From assembly GCA_038203525.1 (NCBI GenBank), contig JBBRDW010000002.1, forward strand, positions 37,204 to 101,203: a stretch of 64,000 nucleotides of DNA. The letters are read 5' to 3'. Below the pieces are notes generated by a model. The model worked only from the letters and a program-made list of their open reading frames with translations. It searched no databases and was not told where the DNA came from. Within the stretch, counting starts at the first letter, position 1. Every line of letters starts with the position of its first letter. Positions 44,549 to 53,444 of the stretch are shown in pieces. A program made the translations under genes and the position numbers. This DNA comes from Limnovirga sp038203525. GTDB lineage: Bacteria > Bacteroidota > Bacteroidia > Chitinophagales > Chitinophagaceae.

Positions 44549-45325
44549 TTACTCAAATTGAATAATACCGAATTTTTGTGGATCGTGATAGCTGTTTCGC
44601 GTTAGCTGCCAGCTTGAGTAAACGGGATTGCGGTCGTAATCTATACGGTAAAAATTGGCACGCCATTGTGCCCCTTTTGCCGGCGGTACATTGTTTAATG
44701 GATTCAATAACTTGTACGGAATAAAAAACTCAGCAGTCCAGGTTAGGCGGCTATCATTTGTATTCCTTTCATTTATTTTAATGGCATGAATTGTTTTGCG
44801 TTCACCCTCGTATTGCCAGGGTTGCCAGCCCATAATATTACCGTTGTTATTTATGATGAGAATGGGTAATTCAAAATTTAAAGGAGAAAGTTCGTACTCA
44901 AAATAAATCGGCAAAGTTGTATCTGGCCTTAGAAAGGCTTCTACAACATCTTCATCGTAGAGGTTGAGGTAGTCGCCCTGTATGGTTGCAGTTATCAAAC
45001 TGTCTTCACATTTATACAAAAGATAAATTCCTTTATCGGAATAAAGGATTTTGAAATAAGTTTTGTATTCAAGATCTTTTGTACTGTCGTTTTCTAAAGG
45101 AATATTCCAACTGTTATTTCTAAGTGTTTTACTATCGCGCTGCTGTATATTATTCCATTCAGCTGTTGCCCAGTTAGCAGCACTGCCGCTGCCGGTAACA
45201 GTAAAATCCGTAGTACTTTTTACTTTAATAACGCCGCTGTTATTTTGTGCAACCATTGCTGATGATGCCAGTAATAAAACTACGAATAGGGTAAGCTGGT
45301 AACAATTATTTCTATTTATACTCAT
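44549..45325 (-). CDS. Secreted CBM9-like (carbohydrate-binding family 9) protein
   Basis: A 258-residue protein with signal peptide (cleavage near SAMVAQ). The body fits the CBM9-like beta-sandwich of Bacteroidota: WATAEWNNIQQ, YFKILYSDKGIYLLYKCED, DEDVVEAFLRPD, YFEYELSPLN, WTAEFFIPYKLL, ANFYRIDYDRNPVYSSW. It may bind glycans or their derivatives. It is the last gene of a run of four minus-strand genes (BASS and RraA lie upstream), 3 bases after the NTF2-like gene. Confidence 0.85.
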   Translation of the reverse strand: MSINRNNCYQLTLFVVLLLASSAMVAQNNSGVIKVKSTTDFTVTGSGSAANWATAEWNNIQQRDSKTLRNNSWNIPLENDSTKDLEYKTYFKILYSDKGIYLLYKCEDSLITATIQGDYLNLYDEDVVEAFLRPDTTLPIYFEYELSPLNFELPILIINNNGNIMGWQPWQYEGERKTIHAIKINERNTNDSRLTWTAEFFIPYKLLNPLNNVPPAKGAQWRANFYRIDYDRNPVYSSWQLTRNSYHDPQKFGIIQFE

Positions 45326-45328
45326 TGG

Positions 45329-45757
45329 TTATAATTTATACCCTTGCCTTGCAAGTAGTTTCCATTTTCCTTTAGCTTTTTCCCAAACCATCAACGATCC
45401 TATTTTAAGCTCAACCGGATTTCCATTGCTTGTAAGCTTTGCTCCGTATAAACTCCGCACAATTGCATTTTTACCTGAAATGGTTATTTTTTGATCGGCA
45501 ATATCAATGGAAATAAAATCAACAGCACCGCTTACTAACGCAGTAACAAACTGTGTTTTATTTTCAACTTTTCCACCAGAGTGGCCATAGCTCAACTCTT
45601 CTGCAGTCAAACTTTCCAGCACATTTTTATCCGCATCAATGATTGCTTTGTTAAGTGTTGCTACAGCAGCAGCAACCCTTGATTCCTCGGCAGACTGAGC
45701 ATTCACAGCCGTTGAAGACACGAATAAAAACAGTAACAGGTACACTAGCTTTTTCAT
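45329..45757 (-). CDS. Secreted NTF2-like (SnoaL/DUF4440) protein
   Basis: A 142-residue protein with signal peptide ending near VNAQ. The cone-shaped NTF2-like fold is suggested by AVATLNKAIIDADKNVLESLTAEELSYGHSGGKVENKTQFV and the ending LMVWEKAKGKWKLLARQ. Family members bind or isomerise small molecules, and the ligand is unknown. Its stop is 3 bases from the CBM9-like start, so they are co-translated. Confidence 0.85.
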   Translation of the reverse strand: MKKLVYLLLFLFVSSTAVNAQSAEESRVAAAVATLNKAIIDADKNVLESLTAEELSYGHSGGKVENKTQFVTALVSGAVDFISIDIADQKITISGKNAIVRSLYGAKLTSNGNPVELKIGSLMVWEKAKGKWKLLARQGYKL

Positions 45758-45778
45758 AACTGATATTTTAATTTGTAA

Positions 45779-46879
45779 TTATACTGCTGTTGCATCAATC
45801 TTTTCATTTTCAACAATTGGTTTCTTATGCCAGTAGGTGGCAAGCATGGATCCGGTAATATTCATCATCGGGCCAAAAACAGCAGGCGCCAAACCCACCG
45901 TTGCCATTTTACCCATAGTTTTTGCAAGGCCGGAAGCAAGCCCTGCATTCTGCATACCAACTTCTATTGCAATGGTTCTGCAATCGCGTTCATTCATTTT
46001 AAAAAGGCGCCCACTCCAGTAACCCAGCGCGTAACCCGATAAATTGTGAACCAATACAATCAGAATTAGTGCCGGGCCAATAGACAACAAATTGTCCCTC
46101 CCCGCAGCAGTTATAATAACGATAATAAAACCAATGGCAAACATGGAAACCAGCGGCATTGCATTATCTAACCATTTCATTTTTCCGCTCAAAAAATGGT
46201 TAAACAAAAGCCCTGCACAAATCGGAGCAATGACCATTTTTAAAATATCAAACATCATATCAAGTGCATGAATTTCTACAAAAGAACCTGCCAGCAGTTT
46301 CATCAGCAATGGCGTCATTAGCGGTGCTAGCATAGTGGAAACTGCAGTGATAGTAACAGATAAAGCAAGGTTCGCTTTAGAAAGATAAGACATAACATTC
46401 GATGCCATTCCATTGGGCGAACAGCCGACTAAAATAATACCCGCGGCTATTTCAGGAGGAAAATTACTGAGCCTTGCAAGTGTAAAACCCAATAGCGGCA
46501 TTATTATAAAATGACTCGTTACACCAATAAAAACGCCCTTCGGCATTTTTAAGACGCCGGTAAAGTCTTTTAAACTCATAGAAGTTCCCATACCAAACAT
46601 CAGTATCTGCAATAAAGGAGTAATTAGTGTTGCAAGCACAAGACCGTTCCATGAAATAAAATATTGCGGGTAATATAATGCAGTAGTTACCGCCGCAAAA
46701 ATGGCAACAGTAAACGTGAACCCATTCAACAATTTAAAACCACGAAAACCAAAAGCAAGCAAAATAAAAAAAGCAATGAACAATGGCCCGGCCTGGGTAA
46801 TGTTACCGGTAATAATCATCACCAACGCTGCTATTAAACAACCAGCTGACAGACCAAGAGAAATTTTATAAATATTCAT
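45779..46879 (-). CDS. BASS-family (bile acid:Na+ symporter-like) transporter
   Basis: A 366-residue inner-membrane protein with about 10 hydrophobic segments. Family marks: FGMGTSMSLKDFTGVLK, GIILVGCSPNGMASNVMSYLSKANLALSV (parts), GMQNAGLASGLA. Members move organic anions such as pantoate, keto acids or bile acids with Na+. ATG 46879 (or 46885) is preferred over an upstream TTG. It lies between exported RraA and the NTF2-like gene, so it may carry a product of that pathway into the cell; this is an inference. Confidence 0.88.
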   Translation of the reverse strand: MNIYKISLGLSAGCLIAALVMIITGNITQAGPLFIAFFILLAFGFRGFKLLNGFTFTVAIFAAVTTALYYPQYFISWNGLVLATLITPLLQILMFGMGTSMSLKDFTGVLKMPKGVFIGVTSHFIIMPLLGFTLARLSNFPPEIAAGIILVGCSPNGMASNVMSYLSKANLALSVTITAVSTMLAPLMTPLLMKLLAGSFVEIHALDMMFDILKMVIAPICAGLLFNHFLSGKMKWLDNAMPLVSMFAIGFIIVIITAAGRDNLLSIGPALILIVLVHNLSGYALGYWSGRLFKMNERDCRTIAIEVGMQNAGLASGLAKTMGKMATVGLAPAVFGPMMNITGSMLATYWHKKPIVENEKIDATAV

Positions 46880-46925
46880 AAGCATTAGTGCAAATAATTT
46901 ATAGATATATTGCGAAGACAATAAA

Positions 46926-47846
46926 TCACCAGGTTCTTTTTAACAGAAAGGAGTCAATCTGTTCTTTCGTAAGTTTTGGTTCTTCCGGATGTTCCTTCAG
47001 CCACTTAATAAAAGCAGATTTAATTTCTTCCGTCCACTGGCTGTCTATCTGGCCTGGTGTGTACCTGCCCGATTTAAGCATTTCGTGGCTAAAGTCGTCT
47101 CGTACACCGATAAATTCAGCCGTGCTTACAACCTTCTCGGCAAGGTGAGCAGGAATAAAAAGCACGCCTTCCCTTTCGCTTATTACAAGATCACCAGGTA
47201 ATACAATTGCACGGCCAATTCTTATAGGCGTATTTAAACCCATTAATACTACATCTTCCAAAAAGGATGGGTCAAAGTCACGCACAAACGCATTGAATCC
47301 TTTTATTTCTGCAAGCCCCGATAGGTCACGTGCTGCACCATCGAAAATTACACCATTGCCACTTTTTGCAAATATTGCGTTACCAAGATTATCACCAATC
47401 AATGTGCCTTTATCAATCTTGCCAAAGCAGTCTGCCACATACACATCACCTTTGGTAAGCATATCAATAGGCCATGCATTCGTATTGCCTTTGCGGCCTT
47501 CAATTTTACCCCGTTCTTTTATCGCCGTTTCCACATCTGGCCTGCTTGGCATAAACTGCGCGGTAACAACACGGCCCACAACTTTCACGCTATCGTTTAC
47601 CATTTTCCAGTTGCCTTCAAACTGATTTTTATACCCTTCATTTTTTAGTACGGTCCAAGCTTCTTCTATACCAATGTTCTTTGCACGGTTAACAAGATCA
47701 TCAGAAACTTTTGGCCTGCCATCGGCAAAGCGTTCGCCTTTCCATTCATTGGTTAAAAAAATAAGTTCTTCTTTCGGAATGGTTTGCGCTAAAATTTTTG
47801 ACGCACTAAAAAGAAGAAAAAATACAATTAATGATTTCAATTTCAT
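46926..47846 (-). CDS. Exported RraA-family protein (aldolase-like)
   Basis: A 306-residue protein with a signal peptide (cleavage near KILAQ). The RraA/HMG-aldolase core is recognisable: VVGRVVTAQF, GDVYVADCFGKIDKGTLIGDNLGNAIFAKSG (parts) and GVIFDGAARDLSGL, where the Gly-rich loop and Arg-Asp pair bind metal and substrate in 4-hydroxy-4-methyl-2-oxoglutarate aldolases. Export is unusual, since RraA and the aldolases are cytosolic. It has an extra C-terminal helical tail of about 60 residues. A metal-dependent aldolase or decarboxylase role is possible. Confidence 0.88.
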   Translation of the reverse strand: MKLKSLIVFFLLFSASKILAQTIPKEELIFLTNEWKGERFADGRPKVSDDLVNRAKNIGIEEAWTVLKNEGYKNQFEGNWKMVNDSVKVVGRVVTAQFMPSRPDVETAIKERGKIEGRKGNTNAWPIDMLTKGDVYVADCFGKIDKGTLIGDNLGNAIFAKSGNGVIFDGAARDLSGLAEIKGFNAFVRDFDPSFLEDVVLMGLNTPIRIGRAIVLPGDLVISEREGVLFIPAHLAEKVVSTAEFIGVRDDFSHEMLKSGRYTPGQIDSQWTEEIKSAFIKWLKEHPEEPKLTKEQIDSFLLKRTW

Positions 47847-47872
47847 GACGGCTTAATTAAAGAAGAAAACAA

Positions 47873-47931
47873 TTTTTATGAACCCAGCTTTTGAAACGCT
47901 ATGAGGCATCCGTTGCGTCGCACTCTTGTAC
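47873..47931 (-). repeat. Bracket repeat, class III
   Basis: Minus-strand perfect head, middle CGGATGCCTCATAGCG, tail GCTGGGTTCATAAAAA. It lies 27 bases upstream of the RraA start codon. Confidence 0.91.
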
Positions 47932-47990
47932 GGTAGGATACAAAATGCAACAAAATACAAACTACTGCCTGAATATATTAAGCAAATGTT

Positions 47991-48905
47991 TTACTGTTTC
48001 ATCTTCCATTCTCTACCCGGCGCTTCTGCTTTAAAACTTTCAATATTATTCCGGTCTTGCAAGGTAACATAAACTGTTTTTCCGTCAGCCCCGCCAAATG
48101 CGATGTTGCTACAATTTTTTCCAGTCAGAGAAATTTCTTTTACCAGCTCTCCCTGTGGTGAAACCTTTGCCACCACACCTTTTCCCCATCTTGCTATGTA
48201 AAGGTTTCCATTTACATCGCAGCGCATGCCATCCATACCAAAATCAGGAAATTGGATCAGCAGTCTTTTGTTGCTTATGTTACCCGAAGCAGATAAATCA
48301 TAAGCCCAAACTTTACGCTGAACCGATTCATTTACATATAATGTTTTTTCATCGGGGCTTACTTCAATGCCATTTGTAGTTCCCATATTTGCTTCAAGTA
48401 AAGTAACTTTTCCATCGGTATCAATTCGCCAAATACTGCCTGTTCCGGCTTTCCAGTTTGGGTCGCTTGCAAAGAGTATATCTTTCTTGGTGATCGCAAT
48501 ATCATTTGGCTGGCTCATAGCTGATTCATGAGCATAGACAACAATTGCTTTAGTAGCCATACCCACTTTCAAAATATTGTGGTTGGTATAATCTGCGATC
48601 AACATTTCTCCCTTGCTGTTAAAGCGTATTCCATTACCAACACTGCCATTGGGCAATTCAACAAAAATGCTGCTTTGGCCTGCTGGTGTAATGATTCCAA
48701 TGGTTCCCTCGTGCTGAAAATTTACTGCATATAAATTGCCTGCCTTATCTACGCCCGGGCCTTCAGCACCTGAAGTAAAACTATTGACTGCAGTAAGATC
48801 GGCTGACTTGTAAAACTCTTCCTTGGCAGTATTGTGATTGGTTGCATTACAAGACAGTATTGTAAGCAAGTATAGGAAATAGAAAGCCTGAATTAATCTT
48901 TTCAT
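47991..48905 (-). CDS. SMP-30/gluconolactonase-family lipoprotein
   Basis: From ATG 48905 the protein has a lipobox (LTILSC). The six-bladed propeller of the SMP-30 family is evident: GAEGPGVDKAGNLYAVNF, NGIRFNSKGEMLIADYTNHNIL, PNDIAITKKDILFASDP, TNGIEVSPDEKTLYVNES, DGMRCDVNGNLYIARWGKG. Glu, Asn and Asp metal ligands are in place. It would hydrolyse a sugar lactone in the periplasm. A downstream amidohydrolase on the same strand and the PQQ-type dehydrogenase 11 kb away fit an oxidative sugar pathway. Confidence 0.9.
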   Translation of the reverse strand: MKRLIQAFYFLYLLTILSCNATNHNTAKEEFYKSADLTAVNSFTSGAEGPGVDKAGNLYAVNFQHEGTIGIITPAGQSSIFVELPNGSVGNGIRFNSKGEMLIADYTNHNILKVGMATKAIVVYAHESAMSQPNDIAITKKDILFASDPNWKAGTGSIWRIDTDGKVTLLEANMGTTNGIEVSPDEKTLYVNESVQRKVWAYDLSASGNISNKRLLIQFPDFGMDGMRCDVNGNLYIARWGKGVVAKVSPQGELVKEISLTGKNCSNIAFGGADGKTVYVTLQDRNNIESFKAEAPGREWKMKQ

Positions 48906-48945
48906 GAAAATTATTTTTGTGACCTTACTCAATAGAATTCCTTTA

Positions 48946-49003
48946 GTACAAGTGTGCGACGCAAGAGAAGCTTCATAGTAATTCTGCTGCCCGGCTCATA
49001 AAT
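48946..49003 (+). repeat. Bracket repeat, class I
   Basis: Head GTACAAGTGTGCGACGCAA, middle GAGAAGCTTCATAG, tail GCCCGGCTCATAAAT. The tail touches the stop codon of the amidohydrolase gene. Confidence 0.92.
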
Positions 49004-49006
49004 ATT

Positions 49007-50266
49007 TTACTTTTTACGTGGGGCATAAATCGGGTTTGCAATTCCATTTAAATCATAAACGATTTTGCCGCCTTTTATCGTCATAGCGCATTCCAATTTT
49101 TGTGTGCCGTTTACTTTGTAACCGGTCTTATCATAAAATCCGAAATTACCCTGGCGCAAATCCAATATTGCAACATCGGCAATGCCACCAACAGAAAGAT
49201 TGCCAAGCTCTTCGTGTTTAATTACCTGTGCAGGTGCCCATGTACTTGCTTTAATTACTTCATTTAATGGCATGCCCATGAGCAAAAATTTAGACATTAC
49301 ATCGAGTTGACTTTTCATCGATGCATTCATGCTGCCCGTATGTAAATCGGTACTGATTGTTTTAGGAAAAAAGCCTTGCTTCAATGCAGGGATGGCCTGC
49401 GTAAAATTAAAACTTGCACCACCGTAACCTACATCAAACACAATTCCTTTTTTTATGGCATCCCATATAAATGGTTTCACTTTACTGGTTGCGGAATCAA
49501 CGACTGTCTCTCTTACATTACCTTCGAGCAGCGTGTAAGTATGCGTATAAATATCGCCGGCGCGAAGATGTTTCATAAACAATTCTTCAATGGACAGTGG
49601 AGGGTTGTTACCGCCAAAGTCAATCATAACAGGCATGTTAGCGAGTTTGCCGGCTTCAACACCACGGTCAACCGGTGCCCACTCTGCGCCACTGTAATGT
49701 GCCACTTTAAAGCCCACTACAATATCTTTATATTCTTTTGCAACATATGCCGCCATCTTTGCATCCATGTCGTTTACGTTCTGTTCATAAGCGCCGCCAC
49801 GCATGCCGTCGCCTACAATATTTAAAAAAGATAACACCCGTGTCTGCGAATTATCAATAATATTTTTCTTGAATGTTGGAAAAGATTTCCAGCCTGCACC
49901 GCCCGCATCGCATACGGTTGTAACACCCACGCGAAATGTAAAACCATCGGGCACAACAGCCACCAAACCATTGCTTAAATAATGATCTGGTTCTGTACCA
50001 AAAAATACATGCGAATGCATATCTATCAAGCCCGGCATAACATATAAACCCTTTGCATCAACTACCTGCACCGCCATTTTTCCATCAATATTATTTGCTA
50101 GCTGAACCACTTTTCCATCGTTGATGGCAACATCCATTATTGCATCAATATTATTTTTGGGATCAATAACGTGGCCGCCTTTAATTACAATATCATAAGA
50201 CTGTGCGAACACGCCATTGCCTAAAAAGCCAAACAAAATAAACAGTAAACAACTTATTTTTTTCAT
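49007..50266 (-). CDS. Secreted amidohydrolase/deacetylase (EF_0837-like)
   Basis: A 419-residue metal-dependent hydrolase with a signal peptide (cleavage near VFAQ). His84 and His86 in GLIDMHSHVFFG bind the metal, GFKVAHYSG has the lysine that is carboxylated in this group, and STDLHTGSM supplies the C-terminal Asp. The closest group is the amidohydrolase paired with a SelA-like PLP enzyme in other phyla, and such an enzyme lies 54 bases upstream here. Characterised relatives remove acetyl or acyl groups from N-acyl-D-amino acid-like substrates. Confidence 0.9.
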   Translation of the reverse strand: MKKISCLLFILFGFLGNGVFAQSYDIVIKGGHVIDPKNNIDAIMDVAINDGKVVQLANNIDGKMAVQVVDAKGLYVMPGLIDMHSHVFFGTEPDHYLSNGLVAVVPDGFTFRVGVTTVCDAGGAGWKSFPTFKKNIIDNSQTRVLSFLNIVGDGMRGGAYEQNVNDMDAKMAAYVAKEYKDIVVGFKVAHYSGAEWAPVDRGVEAGKLANMPVMIDFGGNNPPLSIEELFMKHLRAGDIYTHTYTLLEGNVRETVVDSATSKVKPFIWDAIKKGIVFDVGYGGASFNFTQAIPALKQGFFPKTISTDLHTGSMNASMKSQLDVMSKFLLMGMPLNEVIKASTWAPAQVIKHEELGNLSVGGIADVAILDLRQGNFGFYDKTGYKVNGTQKLECAMTIKGGKIVYDLNGIANPIYAPRKK

Positions 50267-50320
50267 AATGATATTTTTTGTGTTTTTAATTTTAAATCAG
50301 AGCAATAATTTGAATTTATT

Positions 50321-51544
50321 TTATGCTGATGCGAGTAAAAGTTCTTCTTTAATTCTGGAAGCAACAATTTTTTCCTGGCCAGTCTTAAGCATAAATACCG
50401 TTATACGAATACTGTTTTCTGTCTCCCAGGCAATCGTTTCAATAGAAGGTGTGCCGTTGCGTAATTTTTCACCCATCCCATCGCGGGTAAGTTTTATTTT
50501 ATTGGGATCCCAGGAAATAATCAGCGAAGGATTGTGATTCGCAACAGGCGGCACCATTACTTCGGTTGTAACGCCTGTAACAGGTTTAACAGCATTGTTG
50601 ATTACCGCAATGCGGTCTTCCCATATTTTCCATTCTTTCGCATGATCTCTTTTTACATAACTATCCAAAGCCACATACATACCGATGATTTCTTCTTTGT
50701 TTACTTTCATTCCGCGGCCAATATTGCCACCTTTTGGTGGGGCACTTAAACGGGCGGCTGCAATTAAATCTTTCTTGCCCATCAATATTCCCGCACTCTG
50801 CGGGCCACAAATAGCTTTGCCGCCCGATATACAAACAAGGTCAAAACCCATATCATTGTACTTCCACAAATTCTCAACGGGAGGCACATCAGCCGCCATA
50901 TCTATCATCGTTGGCAGGTTGTGTTTCTTTGCAATCTCCAGCCATTCATGGTGCTGGATTTTACCCGCAGGTGCTTCCCTGTTTAAAAACCAAAGCATCG
51001 CGGTTTTATCGTTAATAGCAGCTTCCGCTTCTGCACTTGTTTCTACCGTTATAATAGTAACGCCGGTATTGGTCAGCGCATGATCGTAACCATTAATATG
51101 AGTCTTTTGAATAATCACTTCCGATTTCATTCCGGTACCTTCCAGCTTAGGCAACTGGGCAACTTTTTTTGCGTCCATTCCTGTTAATACCCCCGCAGTG
51201 CCCAATACAAGCGCACTCCAGCAGCCCGCTGTTACAAAAGCAGCTTCAGCATGGCATATTTCAGCGATTTTTTCGCCTACTTTATCCTGCACTTCTTCCA
51301 GCATAACAAATTCTTTTGAACTGCGGTTAATAGCGTCCATTACCTCATCATTCATCAGAGACGCAGTCATGGAAGTATAGTTGCCCGCTGCATTAATAAA
51401 AGTGCGCAGACCAAGCTCTGCAAACAAATCACGCTTAACACCTGAAACTGCTGCCACAGTTTTTACCGTGGGGAAAAAACTTGCTGCCAGGCCGCCTGCA
51501 AGCGGAAGAAATGAAATATTCTTCAGCACATCTCTACGTTTCAT
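50321..51544 (-). CDS. SelA-like PLP-dependent enzyme with Tat signal (ammonia-lyase-type)
   Basis: A 407-residue fold-type I PLP enzyme related to SelA and D-glucosaminate ammonia-lyase DgaE. The PLP lysine is Lys243 in CISGGKAICGPQSAG, preceded by MIDMAADVPP (Asp for the pyridine N). GLRTFINAAGNYTSMTASLM is the family start. The N-terminus MKRRDVLKNISFLPLAGGLAA is a twin-arginine signal (R-R-D-V-L-K), so the cofactor-loaded enzyme is probably exported folded. It is upstream of the amidohydrolase in the same operon. Transfer to seryl-tRNA is excluded by context; ammonia elimination is the likely reaction. Confidence 0.85.
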   Translation of the reverse strand: MKRRDVLKNISFLPLAGGLAASFFPTVKTVAAVSGVKRDLFAELGLRTFINAAGNYTSMTASLMNDEVMDAINRSSKEFVMLEEVQDKVGEKIAEICHAEAAFVTAGCWSALVLGTAGVLTGMDAKKVAQLPKLEGTGMKSEVIIQKTHINGYDHALTNTGVTIITVETSAEAEAAINDKTAMLWFLNREAPAGKIQHHEWLEIAKKHNLPTMIDMAADVPPVENLWKYNDMGFDLVCISGGKAICGPQSAGILMGKKDLIAAARLSAPPKGGNIGRGMKVNKEEIIGMYVALDSYVKRDHAKEWKIWEDRIAVINNAVKPVTGVTTEVMVPPVANHNPSLIISWDPNKIKLTRDGMGEKLRNGTPSIETIAWETENSIRITVFMLKTGQEKIVASRIKEELLLASA

Positions 51545-51859
51545 GTTGATCGAGTTTATATGATGAAATATTTGTTACCTTAATACAATATTCAGGGGAA
51601 ACTACCAAACAAGTGCCTTATTTTTTGATGCAACCGTTTGCTTTATTTTTTATACTACATAAATTCAATTGCGCAACATCAAAACACAAGGCATACCAGT
51701 AAATTTATTTAATTGTGGAGAGAAGCACCGATATTTATTTCCTGAACACGAAAAGAATTATTCACAATGAAATAAATACTGCCAAAATCAATCATCTTTA
51801 TAAACATTGTAGTAAACTAAAAATGCAAACCGGCCAAAACAAATTTCAGCAAACAAGTT
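51545..51859. other. Divergent intergenic region
   Basis: The 315 bases between the SelA-like gene (-) and the DHDPS-family gene (+) should hold both promoters, which would allow common control. No bracket repeat or clear operator was seen. Confidence 0.5.
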
Positions 51860-52789
51860 ATGATTGAAAATAATAAAAAATTAGAAGGCGTAGTACCTAT
51901 TATTCCTACACCATTTTTGGAAAATGAAGCAATAGACGAAGCGGCATTGAGAAAATTAATAGAATTTGCTATTGGCCTGGGTTTGCAGGCTGTTTGTTTA
52001 CCAGCCTATGCGAGTGAATTTTACAAACTCAGCGATGAAGAAAAATTGCAGGTGGTAAAGATCGCTGTTAACCAGGCAGCGGGCCGTATCAAGATCATGG
52101 GGCAGCCTAACAGCCCATCGTTGAAAATTGCTATCAGATTGGCGCAGGCAAATGTGGCTGCTGGCGCTGATATTATTTCACTTGCTGTACCTCGTATTTT
52201 TAATTTACCGGAGGCATCCATAAAAAATTACCTGTCAGCATTCTTTGAATCAATCCCTGAGACACCGGTATTAATACAGGATTTTAATCCGGGTGGTTCA
52301 TCCTTAAGTGTTTCGTTGATTAACCAGCTTAGGAACAACCATCCCAATTTTAAATACCTGAAATTAGAAGAGCCATTATGCGCTGTAAAATTTGAAGAAA
52401 TCATTAAAGCAACTGACGGCTCAGTCGGCGTTTTTGAAGGCTGGGGCGGATTGTATTTAATGGAGTTGGTTCCAATCGGCATTAGTGGCGTAATGCCCGG
52501 ACTTGGTGTAGCCGATATTTTACAAAAAGTATTTATGCTTCGCAAAAACGGGGAAACAGAAAAAGCCTTTGAAATTTTTGAACGCATTATGCCGCAGATA
52601 TTCTTCGCGCTACAGAATATGGAATTGTTTCATTATGCTGAAAAAGAATTATTGATGGCGCGTGGAATACTTACCAACAGTATTGCCCGTCAGGCGGCTT
52701 ATGTTCCTGACGATTCAACTGTGAAATATATAAAGGAACTAAATGAGCGGGTATTGAAACTTATAGAAGATTTAAAGACAAATTATTAA
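51860..52789 (+). CDS. DHDPS/NAL-family aldolase-like protein
   Basis: A 309-residue (beta/alpha)8 protein of the dihydrodipicolinate synthase family. The Schiff-base lysine is probably Lys168 in FKYLKLEEP. Two family features are changed: the GTTGE loop is LPAYASEF, and the catalytic Tyr of 'YNxP' is Phe142 (DFNPGG). These changes rule out lysine biosynthesis and suggest a different keto-acid aldolase or dehydratase. Divergently transcribed from the SelA-like gene and probably part of the same pathway. No signal peptide. Confidence 0.88.
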   Translation: MIENNKKLEGVVPIIPTPFLENEAIDEAALRKLIEFAIGLGLQAVCLPAYASEFYKLSDEEKLQVVKIAVNQAAGRIKIMGQPNSPSLKIAIRLAQANVAAGADIISLAVPRIFNLPEASIKNYLSAFFESIPETPVLIQDFNPGGSSLSVSLINQLRNNHPNFKYLKLEEPLCAVKFEEIIKATDGSVGVFEGWGGLYLMELVPIGISGVMPGLGVADILQKVFMLRKNGETEKAFEIFERIMPQIFFALQNMELFHYAEKELLMARGILTNSIARQAAYVPDDSTVKYIKELNERVLKLIEDLKTNY

Positions 52790-52827
52790 ACCTCGCTTTT
52801 GTATTTGCAGTTCAAAAATGCAATTCA

Positions 52828-52887
52828 GTACAAGAGTGCGACGCAACGATGCTTAAATAAAATTACAACTGCCGGGCTCAAAAAAAT
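52828..52887 (+). repeat. Bracket repeat, class I-like
   Basis: Perfect head, middle CGATGCTTAAATAAAA, tail GCCGGGCTC plus seven A. It opens the bracket around RidA and the ceramidase-like gene. The middle resembles the copy at 62119. Confidence 0.92.
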
Positions 52888-53009
52888 CATTACCCGTTTT
52901 GTATAATTATAAAATTATCAGGTAGAAAGCCAGAGTTGGTTGTGTTGCAGCCTGCGTAAATTTGAAGGGATCAATTATATTTTTTAAAGATTAAAATAAT
53001 AAAGCAATT

Positions 53010-53396
53010 ATGAGCAAGACAAAAATTGTACACCCTGACAGAGATTTGAATTTTGTTACCGGCGCTTATTCTGACGGCGTGATGGTAAATGGTTTTCTTT
53101 TTGTAAGTGGACAGGCATCCGTAGATTTTAAAACTTCTGCTTTTGTATTGGGCAACATAGAAGACGAAACCGCCAGAACATTGGATAACATAAAAGCTAT
53201 TATTGAAGCAGCCGGCGGCAGCATGGACGATGTGGTTAAATGCACGGTGCATTTATCTGATATAAAAGATTTTGACCGCTACAATAAAGTTTACGCCAGC
53301 TATTTTACCGGCATAAAACCCGCAAGAACAACCGTACAGTCCGTACTGGCAGAAAATATTAAAGTAGAGATTGATGCCATTGTAAAAATGCCGTAG
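53010..53396 (+). CDS. RidA-family 2-iminobutanoate/2-iminopropanoate deaminase
   Basis: A 128-residue YjgF/RidA protein. The key arginine is Arg106 in KPARTTVQ, the trimer interface is FVSGQASVDF, and the C-terminal VKVEIDAIVKM-type strand with Glu is present. RidA hydrolyses reactive imine/enamine products of PLP enzymes such as serine dehydratases or ammonia-lyases. Placement beside a SelA-like ammonia-lyase and a DHDPS-type aldolase supports that role here. It is followed after 48 bases by a ceramidase-like gene on the same strand. Confidence 0.93.
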   Translation: MSKTKIVHPDRDLNFVTGAYSDGVMVNGFLFVSGQASVDFKTSAFVLGNIEDETARTLDNIKAIIEAAGGSMDDVVKCTVHLSDIKDFDRYNKVYASYFTGIKPARTTVQSVLAENIKVEIDAIVKMP

Positions 53397-53444
53397 CGCA
53401 TTTCTGATTTTTTTTACATTTATATAATTCTAACTTCTTTTGAT

